NCBI RefSeq assembly: GCF_963378095.1
Contig: NZ_OY726397.1
Span: 3,100,001 to 3,164,000 of the forward strand
Direction: 5' to 3'
DNA: 64,000 nucleotides
From: Mycolicibacterium sp. MU0053
GTDB lineage: Bacteria > Actinomycetota > Actinomycetes > Mycobacteriales > Mycobacteriaceae
Every line of letters starts with the position of its first letter. Positions within the stretch are counted from its first letter, which is position 1. Below the pieces are notes generated by a model. That model searched no databases and had not been told where the DNA came from. It saw nothing but the letters and a program-made list of their open reading frames with translations. Made by a program: the position numbers and the translations under genes. Shown piece by piece: positions 43,328 through 52,251 of the stretch.

Positions 43328-43668
43328 CGCACTTCACCCCCAGCCATCGCGTCGACCCGGCGAGCCAGTGCATCGAGCATCTGAACGTGCGAGTGCGGAA
43401 CCTCAATGCGCATCACCACATCGGCGCCGACCGACTCGAAACCGAAGCGGAAAAACGAGCAGCACCCCGTTTCCCGCGCAGCCAGCTCCCACGCCTCCGG
43501 CTCAGCCTCACCGGCCAGCGCCAGATCCAATCGAGTGCTGCTCAGCCGCGTCGACCGCAACACCGATTCGCCAAATAACCGGTCGAACTCAGCCACCCGC
43601 AGCGGGCGCTCCACTGAGGGCAGCGAGCACGACTGCGGCACCCAACCCGACACATCCTTGATCGCCAT
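43324..43668 (-). CDS. Conserved protein of mercury regions, unknown function
   Basis: A 114-aa protein, first in the mer unit. It has an alpha/beta body with ELAARETGCCSFFRFGF, a CC pair before an aromatic strand that may bind metal, and a C-terminal helix (VQMLDALARRVDAM). Its stop overlaps the merR start (ATGA-like), so it is made with merR. I do not know a named family. Confidence 0.65.
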   Translation of the reverse strand: MAIKDVSGWVPQSCSLPSVERPLRVAEFDRLFGESVLRSTRLSSTRLDLALAGEAEPEAWELAARETGCCSFFRFGFESVGADVVMRIEVPHSHVQMLDALARRVDAMAGGEVR

Positions 43669-43675
43669 ACCCCGA

Positions 43676-43706
43676 CGATAAACCCGTACCTAGGTACGGG
43701 ATGCAA
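43676..43706 (-). promoter_or_regulatory. mer-type operator/promoter
   Basis: CCCGTACCTAGGTACGGG at 43683-43700 is a perfect palindrome matching the classic mer dyad CCGTAC-N4-GTACGG. On the minus strand TTGCAT and TTATCG flank it with a 19-bp spacer. This is strong evidence for a mercury-responsive MerR promoter. Confidence 0.85.
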
Positions 43707-43906
43707 CCCCGCGCGACGGGCAACCGCATCCGCGGCGGCATCGCCGCACGTCTCATCGACCTCGCCCTCCAACTACCCACCGCCGTGCGAGACCACCCTC
43801 AACCACCAGATACAGGCCCTCAAATAACACCGTTCCTCACGGCAGCACGCTGCCCACCACACACCATGAGCCACAACCAGATACACCCACCACCGGCCTA
43901 CAGATA

Positions 43907-44011
43907 AAGGACACTGAGAAAGGCGCGGCAAGCGTCCGTGACAAGGTGCGGGACAGCGTCAAGAAGACGACCGACAATGCCAGCAGCAGCTCCCGGTCCG
44001 ACTCCAAGTAG
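43907..44011 (+). pseudogene. C-terminal remnant of a small charged protein
   Basis: The frame reads KDTEKGAASVRDKVRDSVKK then a Ser-rich end before TAG at 44009. The Lys/Glu/Ser pattern looks like the tail of a stress-type or coiled-coil protein, but there is no start. It probably marks a junction where another sequence was inserted. Confidence 0.35.
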
Positions 44012-44020
44012 GCGGCGCTG

Positions 44021-44065
44021 ACACAGCGGGTGCGGTTTTCGGGGCCGAACCCCTGCCCGCTGTGT
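44021..44065 (+). terminator. Long hairpin between remnant and recombinase gene
   Basis: Arms ACACAGCGGG (44021-44030) and CCCGCTGTGT (44056-44065) are perfect complements, with the partly self-pairing GGGGCCGAACCCC in the loop. It could end transcription of either strand or mark a recombination junction beside the recombinase genes. Confidence 0.5.
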
Positions 44066-44148
44066 ACCGCCGCGGCGGTGCAGGAGATCCTCTAAGAGGA
44101 GCTTGGCGTGCGCCGCGCTGCAGACTCATACCGCATTCGGTTGCCGGG

Positions 44149-45144
44149 TCACACCTCTGCTCGCAGCGGCGGAACAGGTTCGTCGAGTAGACGTAGTAGG
44201 TCCTCGAGGATCCGGTCAGCGCGACTCTCGACGTCGTCGAGCACATCGGTCACGCCGTCAAGCGCACCCGCCGCGCGGCGCCGGGCGGCCACTCCACGTG
44301 TGAAGCTGGCGGGATCGAGCAGTGCAGCGGGAACCGGCGGCTCGGGCAGTGCGGGTGATATCGGGTCACGTTCGGGTGTTCCGGTGATCGCCGGGTGCGG
44401 TCTGGCCCAGCCGTTGAGGTGTGAGTTCACGATGTGCGACACCGAGGCCGGACGCAGCGGTGTGGGCAGCCACGGCGTCGCTCCCCAGCGGTCAATCGGC
44501 GTCAGCAGTGCCAGGTCGTCAGGAACCGCACCGACCGCGGGCACCGGTTCGCCCCGCAGGTAGGCAGCCAACCAGCGCGGGCTCGGCCTGTGGTGCTGAA
44601 TGGCGCGGACCCGCAACCACTGTGCGAGAACCTTCCTCGGCGATACATCCCCTTGCGCCAAACTGGCCGGGGTTCTGAACGTTTCCCCGTTCACTGTGAT
44701 GACCAGGCTGTCGCTGAGCATGTCGGCCTGGACATCGCCGGCACGCAGTTCGGCGATGGCCCGCAGGGGAACCGCAGCAGCCGACAGTGCCAGCAGAATC
44801 GCGTCTCGGCGGGCGAACAGCGCGGTGGGCCAGCCGGTTTCAGGTAGGCGGCTGATCGCTTCGGCCGCAGCGGTGCCGCGCATCTGTGCTTTCGCGCCTC
44901 GCCGGGCATCGATCAGTTGCCGGACTGTCTCGGCTCGTCCCGGCTCGGGGTGCCCGCATCGTCGGTGAACCGCGTTGACGACGCCGACCCGGCGCCGCTG
45001 GGTTCCCTGCGCGGCGGGATTGGCGGCGATGAACTGCGCCAGCACCGCGGGGCCAGCTGGAAGGGCGCGGTGCCCCAGTGCGGTGCACCAGTCGGTGAAC
45101 AGTTGCCACACAGCGCCACTGCGCGCATCCGCCGACACGGTCAC
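44149..45144 (-). CDS. Degenerate partner of a tyrosine recombinase
   Basis: A 331-aa protein. The N-terminal part (TDWCTALGHRALPAGPAVLAQFI) mirrors the SAM-like core-binding domain of the upstream recombinase, and VPLRAIAELRAGDV lies where the first catalytic Arg box should be. The second half lacks the HxxR box and the final Tyr. GTG 45144 overlaps the stop of the active recombinase (GTGA). An accessory role, for example as a non-cleaving partner in a complex, is inferred. Confidence 0.65.
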   Translation of the reverse strand: MTVSADARSGAVWQLFTDWCTALGHRALPAGPAVLAQFIAANPAAQGTQRRRVGVVNAVHRRCGHPEPGRAETVRQLIDARRGAKAQMRGTAAAEAISRLPETGWPTALFARRDAILLALSAAAVPLRAIAELRAGDVQADMLSDSLVITVNGETFRTPASLAQGDVSPRKVLAQWLRVRAIQHHRPSPRWLAAYLRGEPVPAVGAVPDDLALLTPIDRWGATPWLPTPLRPASVSHIVNSHLNGWARPHPAITGTPERDPISPALPEPPVPAALLDPASFTRGVAARRRAAGALDGVTDVLDDVESRADRILEDLLRLLDEPVPPLRAEV

Positions 45145-46280
45145 AGTCCCAGGGACGTGACAGCGTTGCCGACTAACGGCGCCTCTTCCCGCGCGTAGCG
45201 CTCCACCATGGCCGGGGTGCGGTGGGCGGTCTGACGCATGATCGCGTGCGCATCGGCACCGTTGCGGAACGCCTGCGTCACGAACCCGGAACGCAGACTG
45301 TGCGCGCCCAGTCGAGCCACCGCGGATGCCGGGAACCCGGCTCGGGCAGCGCGGCGGCGGATCGCGGCGTGCACCGCGGCCCCCGACATCGCCGTCTCCG
45401 ACAGATTGCCGTTCTGGGCGATGGACCGGAAAATCGCACGGCGGGCGCGGATTTCACGCTGCCCCGGCGATTGGCACACGTGAACGGCCAAGCCGAGGTC
45501 CTCCCCGGAAAGCAGCCTGATCACCGCCGAGCGTCCGCCGTCGTCGAAAGCTGCGACCACTTGCGCCCAGCGGGCGAATGCGCACGGCGGGCAGCGTCTC
45601 GGGTCCTCGGCGCGGGGCAGGGCGTGTACCCGGCCCTGACCCTCCTGGTCGGTCTTGGAGCGGCGGATGTGGACGTGGACGCCGTCGAGGGTATGCAGGA
45701 CTGCGTCGGCGCCAGTGAGCCCGACCAGCTCGCTGCGGCGGAAGGCGCCGGTGAAGCCCATCAGCAGCAGAGCTGAATCTCGGCGCTCATGTACGGATTC
45801 GGCCCAACCGAGCGCCTGGTCGCGGGCCGCGGCGACGATGACGAGCACGTCGTCGGTGAGCAGCGGTGTCCTCGGAGAACGGGGGCGATCACCAGCTGCG
45901 GCGTACTCGCGACGGATGCCGGCGATGGTCGACAGCACCACGGGATGCTGCGTCGGCGCGGTGTCGGCGCCCGCTCGGCGGTGACGGTCGGAGATCGCTG
46001 CGACCCACTTGCTCAGCGTCGCCGGGGCGTAGGAGCGCCGGCCGTCACCGTCAACGGTGTCCGCGGCGTCGACGAGATACGCGGCGACCACAGCCGGTGC
46101 GGCAGGCAATGGTTGGTGCCCTTGGTGCGAGCACCAGTTCTCGAAGCGGCGCCACGCGCTGTCGTAAGCCCGTCGCGTTCCCGGGGACTGCGCAGCCGCC
46201 GCAGCGCGCAGGATCCTGTCCTGTGTGCGCCGATCCAGCTCGGTGTCCGGACCGGCCGCGCGGACGGCGGGTGACGGCAT
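45141..46280 (-). CDS. Tyrosine recombinase/integrase
   Basis: A 379-aa protein. The N-terminal core-binding domain includes PGTRRAYDSAWRRFENWC. The catalytic domain is complete: R181 (GAFRRSEL), K209 (RRSKTDQ), H327-S-L-R330 (AHSLRSGF), H353 (TAHRTP) and the nucleophile Y362 (VERYAREE). It is one of two tandem recombinase genes, translationally coupled. It could mobilise the metal block or have resolved dimers of a former plasmid. It is not adjacent to the tRNA-Val scar. Confidence 0.9.
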   Translation of the reverse strand: MPSPAVRAAGPDTELDRRTQDRILRAAAAAQSPGTRRAYDSAWRRFENWCSHQGHQPLPAAPAVVAAYLVDAADTVDGDGRRSYAPATLSKWVAAISDRHRRAGADTAPTQHPVVLSTIAGIRREYAAAGDRPRSPRTPLLTDDVLVIVAAARDQALGWAESVHERRDSALLLMGFTGAFRRSELVGLTGADAVLHTLDGVHVHIRRSKTDQEGQGRVHALPRAEDPRRCPPCAFARWAQVVAAFDDGGRSAVIRLLSGEDLGLAVHVCQSPGQREIRARRAIFRSIAQNGNLSETAMSGAAVHAAIRRRAARAGFPASAVARLGAHSLRSGFVTQAFRNGADAHAIMRQTAHRTPAMVERYAREEAPLVGNAVTSLGL

Positions 46281-46299
46281 CCACGCAGCCTATCGCCAC

Positions 46300-47374
46300 T
46301 GCCAGACAGGCGAGCAGTGCCGCACAACGGCAATCCTCCTCACCGCGCTGCCATTTCGATCGAGCATCCGGCTGAGGTGGAACTGTCACGTCCCGGTGTG
46401 TTGCCGAAGCCGTCGCCCATGCCCGCGTTCCAGCGGTATCCACGACCACACCGTGTGGTCCTGAACCAGTGGTCGCGGTGCTGCGGACCGTCATTGTCGC
46501 GGTATCGATCGACGACGCCGTGCTGCCTGGTTCATCGCGGGTGCCCTGATCAGCCGATATGACGGTGGCCTCATCGGGTGTCAGATACACCTGCACGGGG
46601 TCGCTGGGGACCGGAGCGGCGGCGACCACCGTGTAGGCGTCCAGATCCACCTTGACGACCGCGGACGGATCGGTGATTCCGGCATACGCGAACCGCCCGT
46701 CCGCGGTGACCGCCACCTGGGCTGGATTCGCGCCCACCGGAACAGAACCCAATACCGTGTCAGTTGCGGGGTCGATCACGTCCAGTGCGGCCTCCATGGT
46801 GTTGGCGATCACGACGATCGAGCCGTCGGCCGAGGGCCGCAGACCATGCGGCATCCCGCCAACAGTGATCTGCCCAATCGGCTGCAGCTCACCTGCCCGG
46901 TACACCGCCACCGTGCCGTCCGCCGAATTGGTCACGTAAATCTTGTCATTCGTCTCGATGACATGGGCAGGCCCGCCGCCCGTCGGCGCGATGGCCCTGA
47001 CGCCGTATGTCACTGCATCAATGGCCACCATCGTATTGCTGCCGCTGACGGCGTACACGGTCTGCCCGTCCCGGCCGACTTGTACGTTGTGCGGAGCTTC
47101 GATCCCCCCGAGTGTGGTGATCACCTCTCACTCTCGCCGCATCGATGACCGTCAGGCTGTCACCGCCCTCGTTCGCCACCGATAGCGAACCGGCCACGCC
47201 CGAAGCTGACGACGGTAATGTGCCCGGCTGATCATCGGGCCGATCCGCAGCGTTGGAACAGCCTCTGTCCGCCAATCCCAACAGTAGAATCGCCGCAGTT
47301 GTCCACAGCCGAGGCATAACCAATGTGGCTGAACGGGAGGGCGTTTCGATTCCGTAGTGCAGGAAGCTGGTCAT
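46300..47374 (-). pseudogene. YVTN beta-propeller lipoprotein-type gene, frameshifted and 3'-truncated
   Basis: From ATG 47374 there is a hydrophobic signal and GCSNAADRP, then SLSVANEGGDSLTVIDAA. Near 47132 one extra base shifts the frame to VITTLGGIEAPHNVQVGRDG, and YVTN-type blades follow (DKIYVTNSADGTVAVY; GGMPHGLRPSADGS). The last readable blade breaks near 46400, just before the recombinase start, where the frame continues into unrelated sequence. So the gene lost its 3' end and is broken inside. The ATG overlaps the stop of the SHOCT gene. Confidence 0.75.
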
Positions 47375-47670
47375 TGCGCGGCCTTATGCTCCCTGAGCAG
47401 GGCAATGCGCCGACGGTATTCGTCGTCGTCAATTTCGCCCTGTGCATAGCGTTCGGCGAGCACATCTTCTGCGCGACTGCCACTTACGCCGCTACCGCTT
47501 CTGGCGCGGGGCGACGAAACGCGTCTGCTGCGTTCTGAGATCAGATACCGCACGGCGAACACGATAACCGCAATGATCGCCACCCAAAACAGCGCCATCG
47601 CAACGGCCATCAGAGTCCAACCGCCCCAACCCCAACTGTCGTGCCACATCCATCGGTCACCGCCGTGCAT
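47371..47670 (-). CDS. SHOCT-domain small membrane protein
   Basis: A 99-aa protein. A His/Trp/Met-rich N-terminus (MHGGDRWMWHDSWGWGG) precedes one transmembrane helix (LMAVAMALFWVAIIAVIVFAV). The C-terminus AEDVLAERYAQGEIDDDEYRRRIALL is a clear SHOCT domain. ATG 47670 has AGGTGG just upstream. The His/Met N-terminus may bind copper on the outer face, which fits the copper context. Confidence 0.8.
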   Translation of the reverse strand: MHGGDRWMWHDSWGWGGWTLMAVAMALFWVAIIAVIVFAVRYLISERSRRVSSPRARSGSGVSGSRAEDVLAERYAQGEIDDDEYRRRIALLREHKAAQ

Positions 47671-47742
47671 CCAAACCACCTCGTACCTGTTCGACATGTT
47701 TCGCCGCCACGCTGTGGTACGGACGGTGTTCGCACACTTTCC

Positions 47743-48357
47743 TTACATCCCGTGATGTGCACAGCACGGGCACGACGTCCCCACTTCGTCGCACGGACAA
47801 TCGGCCATGCTCATCTCGGGATTCATTTGCATGTGCCCCATATCCATTCCGGGGCCCATCGGCATGTCCATCATCGAGCCTGCGCAGCACCACATCATCG
47901 CAGGGTGCGCCGCGCCGGTGGTATAGATCAGCGCAACGGGATCGTCGGCCGTGACATCGAAGTACAGTTTGCCCGTGGATGTCTGACCTTGGCTGAGGGT
48001 TGCACCTGAGATCCCGTTTGCGCTAGGAACCTGCCACAACACCGGATACCGGACACCGGAATCTGATACGGCCTGGAAATTGGGGATGAGCGGAGTGACG
48101 GTGCCGCTGGTGGCCGCCACGGACACGTCGGCCTCCCATAGTTTCCCAGCCGTGGTGTAGCCCGGGAGCACCTCGGAGCTTTCCCGAAGATCGTTGGCGG
48201 TCCAATGCTGCCCCACTGCACCGTCAGTGAACTGCTGTTGTGATCCGAACATGTGCGGGCATTGGTTCACTGCGGAAGCTGTCGGTATGCCGAAGCTTGC
48301 TAGAAAAAGCATCGATGCCGCGGCCACTGCAAATTTCATGAATTTCTGCACCTTCAT
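47743..48357 (-). CDS. Secreted MPT63-like (DUF1942) protein with Met/Cys-rich metal tail
   Basis: A 204-aa protein. Residues 1-29 are a signal peptide ending ASA. Residues 31-150 follow the DUF1942/MPT63 immunoglobulin-like fold (GSQQQFTDGAVGQHWTANDL; VLWQVPSANGISGAT). The last 54 residues are unlike MPT63 proteins: 13 Met, 7 Cys and 4 His, with MMDMPMGPGMDMGHMQM and SCPCCAHH. Such clusters bind Cu(I). I infer a secreted copper-binding protein. AAAGGACA precedes the ATG at 48357. Confidence 0.82.
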   Translation of the reverse strand: MKVQKFMKFAVAAASMLFLASFGIPTASAVNQCPHMFGSQQQFTDGAVGQHWTANDLRESSEVLPGYTTAGKLWEADVSVAATSGTVTPLIPNFQAVSDSGVRYPVLWQVPSANGISGATLSQGQTSTGKLYFDVTADDPVALIYTTGAAHPAMMWCCAGSMMDMPMGPGMDMGHMQMNPEMSMADCPCDEVGTSCPCCAHHGM

Positions 48358-48747
48358 TGTCCTTTCAGGAAAAGTTTCGACCACGCACTAGCCCGCAGGT
48401 TCGTATCGCCGATGGCCATGTCAACTCTCAGAACCCGGTGGCCTATTTCGGTGGATATACACCATGATTCGCTGCTACGACAGCAATCTGACCGAAAACC
48501 GTGACAGAGCCATCTAGCGAAGTGGCACGCAGCCACTTCCTTAGCTGAACCATCCTTCCTTCTATGCGACCGATACATAGCGCCGCGCTGTGCAGAAAAG
48601 AGGCGACTGAGGCAGCGATACCGGCTAGGGGGTCGGACCGACACCCCAGCCGCCCCACGTACATACTATCCGTCTCCGTAGTTGGTCGGCCCCATTGGCA
48701 CCGATTGCTCACTCACGGCCTATGGGGGTGCTAAAAGGGATCGGTCT
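48358..48747. other. Gene-free region upstream of the DUF1942 gene
   Basis: About 390 bp without a credible gene. It should hold the promoter of the minus-strand DUF1942 gene. I see no clear repeat or operator. Confidence 0.45.
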
Positions 48748-49596
48748 TCAGTCCAACGTGTAGAGCTCTTGGGCAGTTGCGGCGTAGGCGGTGTCGTAGT
48801 CGATGGCCAACACTGCTTCCACTCGACCCACAACGGCGCGCTGCTCCCACGCCTGCCCGGTTCGGCTGCGCCAAGTAGTGCCACCGGTATCGACTCCCCA
48901 CAGTGATCCATCTGTAGCCGCGGAAAACAAAACCAGGCTGGGGGCGCCGGCAACGGTGGTGAAGGTGCGGCCGGTGTCGGTGCTGTGCTGCAGCCCGTCG
49001 CGGGTGAGCGCCCACATGCCGGCGTCGGTGACGGCGAGTGCGGCGGCAGGCAACGCGGCGCCTTTGGACCACTCAGTGCCAGCGTTGGTGGAGATCAACA
49101 GACCGGAGCGGCCGTCGAATCCGACGAGAATCTCGCCGTCGGTGGCCAGGGCGTGGAAGTCGACTTCGCCGGTCAGCGACTTCGCCGCCCAGTTACGCCC
49201 ACCATCGGTGCTTTCGATCAACCCCAACGGGTTGGGCATCGAGCTCGACGCTCCAGGATGTCCGGAGGCGAACAGGTGGTCGGTCCCCGGCACTCCGGTC
49301 AACCCCATGAAGTCATCGTCGGATTCACCGATGCGTGCGGTGCGACCGGCGGTGTCGATCGCGACCAAGCCGGTGTGGGTGCCGGCCAACACCGTTCCCT
49401 GCGCGTCGAGATGCAGACCGTGCACATGGTCGAGCGCAGGCGTCAATGCCACCCTGGGTGCCGGCGGGGTCGCACTGGATGCCGGCTCCTGCAGGGTCGG
49501 CGCCGATGGTCGCGGGGGCGTTCCGCAGGCCGCCAGCATGATCGCTGTGACAGCGACGACGGCACCAATCCGGCCACGGAGGAGTCTTCTAGACAT
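48748..49596 (-). CDS. Beta-propeller lipoprotein of the copper cluster
   Basis: A 282-aa protein. A signal sequence ends in the lipobox LAAC (MLAACGTPP). The rest shows BNR/sialidase-like repeats with Asp-box patterns (ESTDGGRNWAAK; ISTNAGTEW; STDTGRTF). Proteins labelled F510_1955 in copper clusters have this look. It starts inside the end of the copB-type gene (8-bp overlap), so it is part of that operon. Possible role: periplasmic copper handling; no enzymatic site is evident. Confidence 0.75.
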   Translation of the reverse strand: MSRRLLRGRIGAVVAVTAIMLAACGTPPRPSAPTLQEPASSATPPAPRVALTPALDHVHGLHLDAQGTVLAGTHTGLVAIDTAGRTARIGESDDDFMGLTGVPGTDHLFASGHPGASSSMPNPLGLIESTDGGRNWAAKSLTGEVDFHALATDGEILVGFDGRSGLLISTNAGTEWSKGAALPAAALAVTDAGMWALTRDGLQHSTDTGRTFTTVAGAPSLVLFSAATDGSLWGVDTGGTTWRSRTGQAWEQRAVVGRVEAVLAIDYDTAYAATAQELYTLD

Positions 49597-51820
49597 GGGA
49601 ATTGACTGAGGCGTCTCTGCTGACGCGGCTGTGGCCAGTGGTCAGTCGGGGGCGGGCCAAGCGGGCGGGGTCGAGATCGAGTCGGCGCAACAGCTGTGCA
49701 TTGAGCGCGACGACGATCGTTGAGATCGACATCAGCACTGCGGCTGCAGCCGGCGGGAGCACCACCCCGATCGGGGCCAGCACACCAGCGGCCAACGGCA
49801 CGGCAATGATGTTGTATCCGGTCGCCCACGCCAGGTTCTGCCACATCTTGCGGTAGCTGGCATGGGAAAGTTCGATGATCGATAACACCGCTCGCGGGTC
49901 GTTGGCCGCCAGCACCACTCCAGCAGACTCGATCGCGACGTCGGTACCGGCACCGATGGCGACGCCGACGTCAGCGCGGGCCAACGCCGGCGCGTCGTTG
50001 ACCCCATCGCCGACCATCGCCACTCGGTGCCCACGGCTCTGCAGTTCGGCGACCTTCGCATCCTTATGTTCGGGCAGCACCTCGGCGAACACCTCATCGA
50101 TGCCCAGATCGGCAGCGACCGCGTCGGCGACCTGTTGGGCATCGCCGGTAATCAGCGCCACCTTGACGTTTCGCGCATGCAGAGCGTCGATCGCCTGACG
50201 CGATTCCTCCCGAACGGCATCCTCGAGCGCCACCGCGCCCAGCACATGACCATCGCGGGCAATATGCAGCACCGAGGCGCCGCGCTGCACCCACCCGCGG
50301 GTCACCGCGCTGACACCTTCGGGGACCGGCAGTCGCAGGTCGGCCAGCATCGCCGGGCCACCGACCGAGACGTCCAGCCCGTCGACCCTGGCCCGTACGC
50401 CGCGACCGGGCAGCGACCGGAAATCCGAAGCGACGACCCGCTCACTGAACGGCACGCGCGATTGCGCCGCGGCCACAATGGCGCGGGCCACCGGATGCTC
50501 ACTGTCGGACTCGACCGCCGCTGCCAGCGCGAGCAACTGCTCCTCACTTATCCCGGTCGTGGCGACGACGCCGGTGACCCGATGCCGCCCCTCGGTCAGG
50601 GTGCCGGTCTTATCGAAGAGCACCACGTCGACGGTGCGCATCCGTTCCAGCGCCAGCCGATCTTTGACCAGGACCCCCGCCCGGGCGGCGCGTTCGGTGG
50701 AGATCGCGATGACCAGTGGGATCGCCAATCCGAGGGCATGCGGGCACGCGATGACCAGCACGGTGACGGTGCGGACCACCGCCTCATCGAGATTCCCGAG
50801 TAGCAGCGCCCACACCAAAAAAGTGATGATGCCCGCGCCGGTCGCAAAATAAAACAGGAAGGCTGCGGCCTTGTCGGCGAGCGCCTGGGCCCGCGAGGAC
50901 GACGCCTGGGCATCGGCGACCATGCGCTGAATGCCGGCCAGGGCGGTGTCGTCGCCGACCGCGGTGATCCGAACCCGCAGGGCGCTGTCGGTGGCGACGG
51001 TGCCAGCCACCACGGTATCGCCGACCTGTCGGGTCACCGGCTTGGACTCACCGGTGATCATTGATTCGTCTACCTCGGCGCGACCGTCGGTGACGGCGCC
51101 ATCGGCCGGCACCCGGGCACCGGCGCGTACCAGCACCACATCGCCAAGATCCAGCTCCGAGACAGCGACCTCACGGACTCCGTCGTCGGTGACCTTCTCG
51201 GCGGTGTCGGGCAGCATCGCAGCCAGCGCGTCCAGTGCCCCCGATGCGGAACCCAAGGCCCGCATCTCCAGCCAATGCCCCAGCAGCATGATGACGATCA
51301 GCAGCGCCAGCTCCCACCAGAAATCCAGGTTGAAGCCCCCGACCCCCAGGGTGGTAACCCACGAGGCGATGAACGCGACGCTGATCGCCATCCCGATCAG
51401 AAGCATCATCCCGGGACGGCGGGACTTCAGCTCGGCCCAGCCGCCGGTGAGAAACGGCATGCCACCGTAGAAGAAGATCACCGTGCCCAGAATCGGAGCG
51501 ATCCACGGCATGCCGGGAAAGTCGGGCCGGGTGTAGCCGAGCAGTTCGGCGACCATATGGCTGAAGACAACCACCGGTACCGACAGAACGAGGCTGACCC
51601 AGAACCGGCGGCGGAACATCTCGCCGTGCGCGCCGTGTCCGGCATGTCGATCATGGTCCGCATGCCCGGCATCGGCGTCGTGTCCGATGTAGGCCAGATG
51701 CTCTCCGTGCCCGGCGTGGGGATCTGCGTCGCTCGGCGTTGGGCTCTGTGTCTGGCTGGCGTGCTCGTGCTTGGCGGATCCCGGCTGGTGGCCGGCGTGT
51801 CCCTGCTCCGGGTCGGACAT
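49589..51820 (-). CDS. copB: Copper-exporting P1B-type ATPase, CopB class
   Basis: A 743-aa heavy-metal ATPase. The N-terminus is His-rich (repeated HxGH blocks) instead of a CxxC domain. The transmembrane metal motif is CPHALGLA, the CopB/P1B-3 mark. Core motifs: ITGESKPV actuator, DKTGTLTEG phosphorylation Asp, a typical SEHPVARAI nucleotide site and GDGVNDAPAL. Family knowledge: CopB-type pumps export copper or silver. ATG 51820 follows AGGAG. It leads the operon with the propeller lipoprotein. Confidence 0.95.
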   Translation of the reverse strand: MSDPEQGHAGHQPGSAKHEHASQTQSPTPSDADPHAGHGEHLAYIGHDADAGHADHDRHAGHGAHGEMFRRRFWVSLVLSVPVVVFSHMVAELLGYTRPDFPGMPWIAPILGTVIFFYGGMPFLTGGWAELKSRRPGMMLLIGMAISVAFIASWVTTLGVGGFNLDFWWELALLIVIMLLGHWLEMRALGSASGALDALAAMLPDTAEKVTDDGVREVAVSELDLGDVVLVRAGARVPADGAVTDGRAEVDESMITGESKPVTRQVGDTVVAGTVATDSALRVRITAVGDDTALAGIQRMVADAQASSSRAQALADKAAAFLFYFATGAGIITFLVWALLLGNLDEAVVRTVTVLVIACPHALGLAIPLVIAISTERAARAGVLVKDRLALERMRTVDVVLFDKTGTLTEGRHRVTGVVATTGISEEQLLALAAAVESDSEHPVARAIVAAAQSRVPFSERVVASDFRSLPGRGVRARVDGLDVSVGGPAMLADLRLPVPEGVSAVTRGWVQRGASVLHIARDGHVLGAVALEDAVREESRQAIDALHARNVKVALITGDAQQVADAVAADLGIDEVFAEVLPEHKDAKVAELQSRGHRVAMVGDGVNDAPALARADVGVAIGAGTDVAIESAGVVLAANDPRAVLSIIELSHASYRKMWQNLAWATGYNIIAVPLAAGVLAPIGVVLPPAAAAVLMSISTIVVALNAQLLRRLDLDPARLARPRLTTGHSRVSRDASVNSHV

Positions 51821-52251
51821 CACAACTCCTGACAGCAAGTAGGCGGGGTGGATCGGGTCATCATCAGTGAACCCCGCACGCTTCGAAGACTTGAAATGGT
51901 TACCGTCAACTTCTACTGACCGACATAGTACGACAGCGGGCCGTTACACAAGTCTTCGGGACGTCGCCCGATCTCGTTGGGTTGGTGGGAGCACGGCACA
52001 AAATCAGGTCAATGGTGCACTAGCCCGCGCTCGCGCTCGGAAATTCACGACGGCACCGGCCCGTGTGGAGCCGAATCATGTTCGCGGGCAGCGCGATATC
52101 CATGGTGTGGAACACGCCTCAGAATCTGAGGGTCGTGCTCAGTCGGCGTTAACGTACGGGTCGTTCGGCGCGAAGATGTCCATTTCGGTCAGTTTCGGTC
52201 GCCGAGGCTACCGGCCACGTTCACACGTCAGCGTCTTGGCGCCTCGAGGTT
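51821..52251. other. Gene-free region upstream of copB
   Basis: About 430 bp. Near 51920-51945 there is TACTGACCGACATAGTACGACA, whose TACT/AGTA and GACA words resemble BlaI/CopY-type operators. The promoter of copB would lie here and is likely under the nearby BlaI-type repressor. A 139-codon open frame on the plus strand does not look like a protein. Confidence 0.45.

Larger units (their letters stand above)
43669..44148. other. Region between the mer unit and the recombinases
   Basis: Apart from the mer promoter it holds one possible gene remnant (43907-44011) and a hairpin (44021-44065). A 68-codon open frame at 43701-43907 overlaps the mer dyad and is Pro/Arg-rich; I do not consider it a gene. 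Confidence 0.5.
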
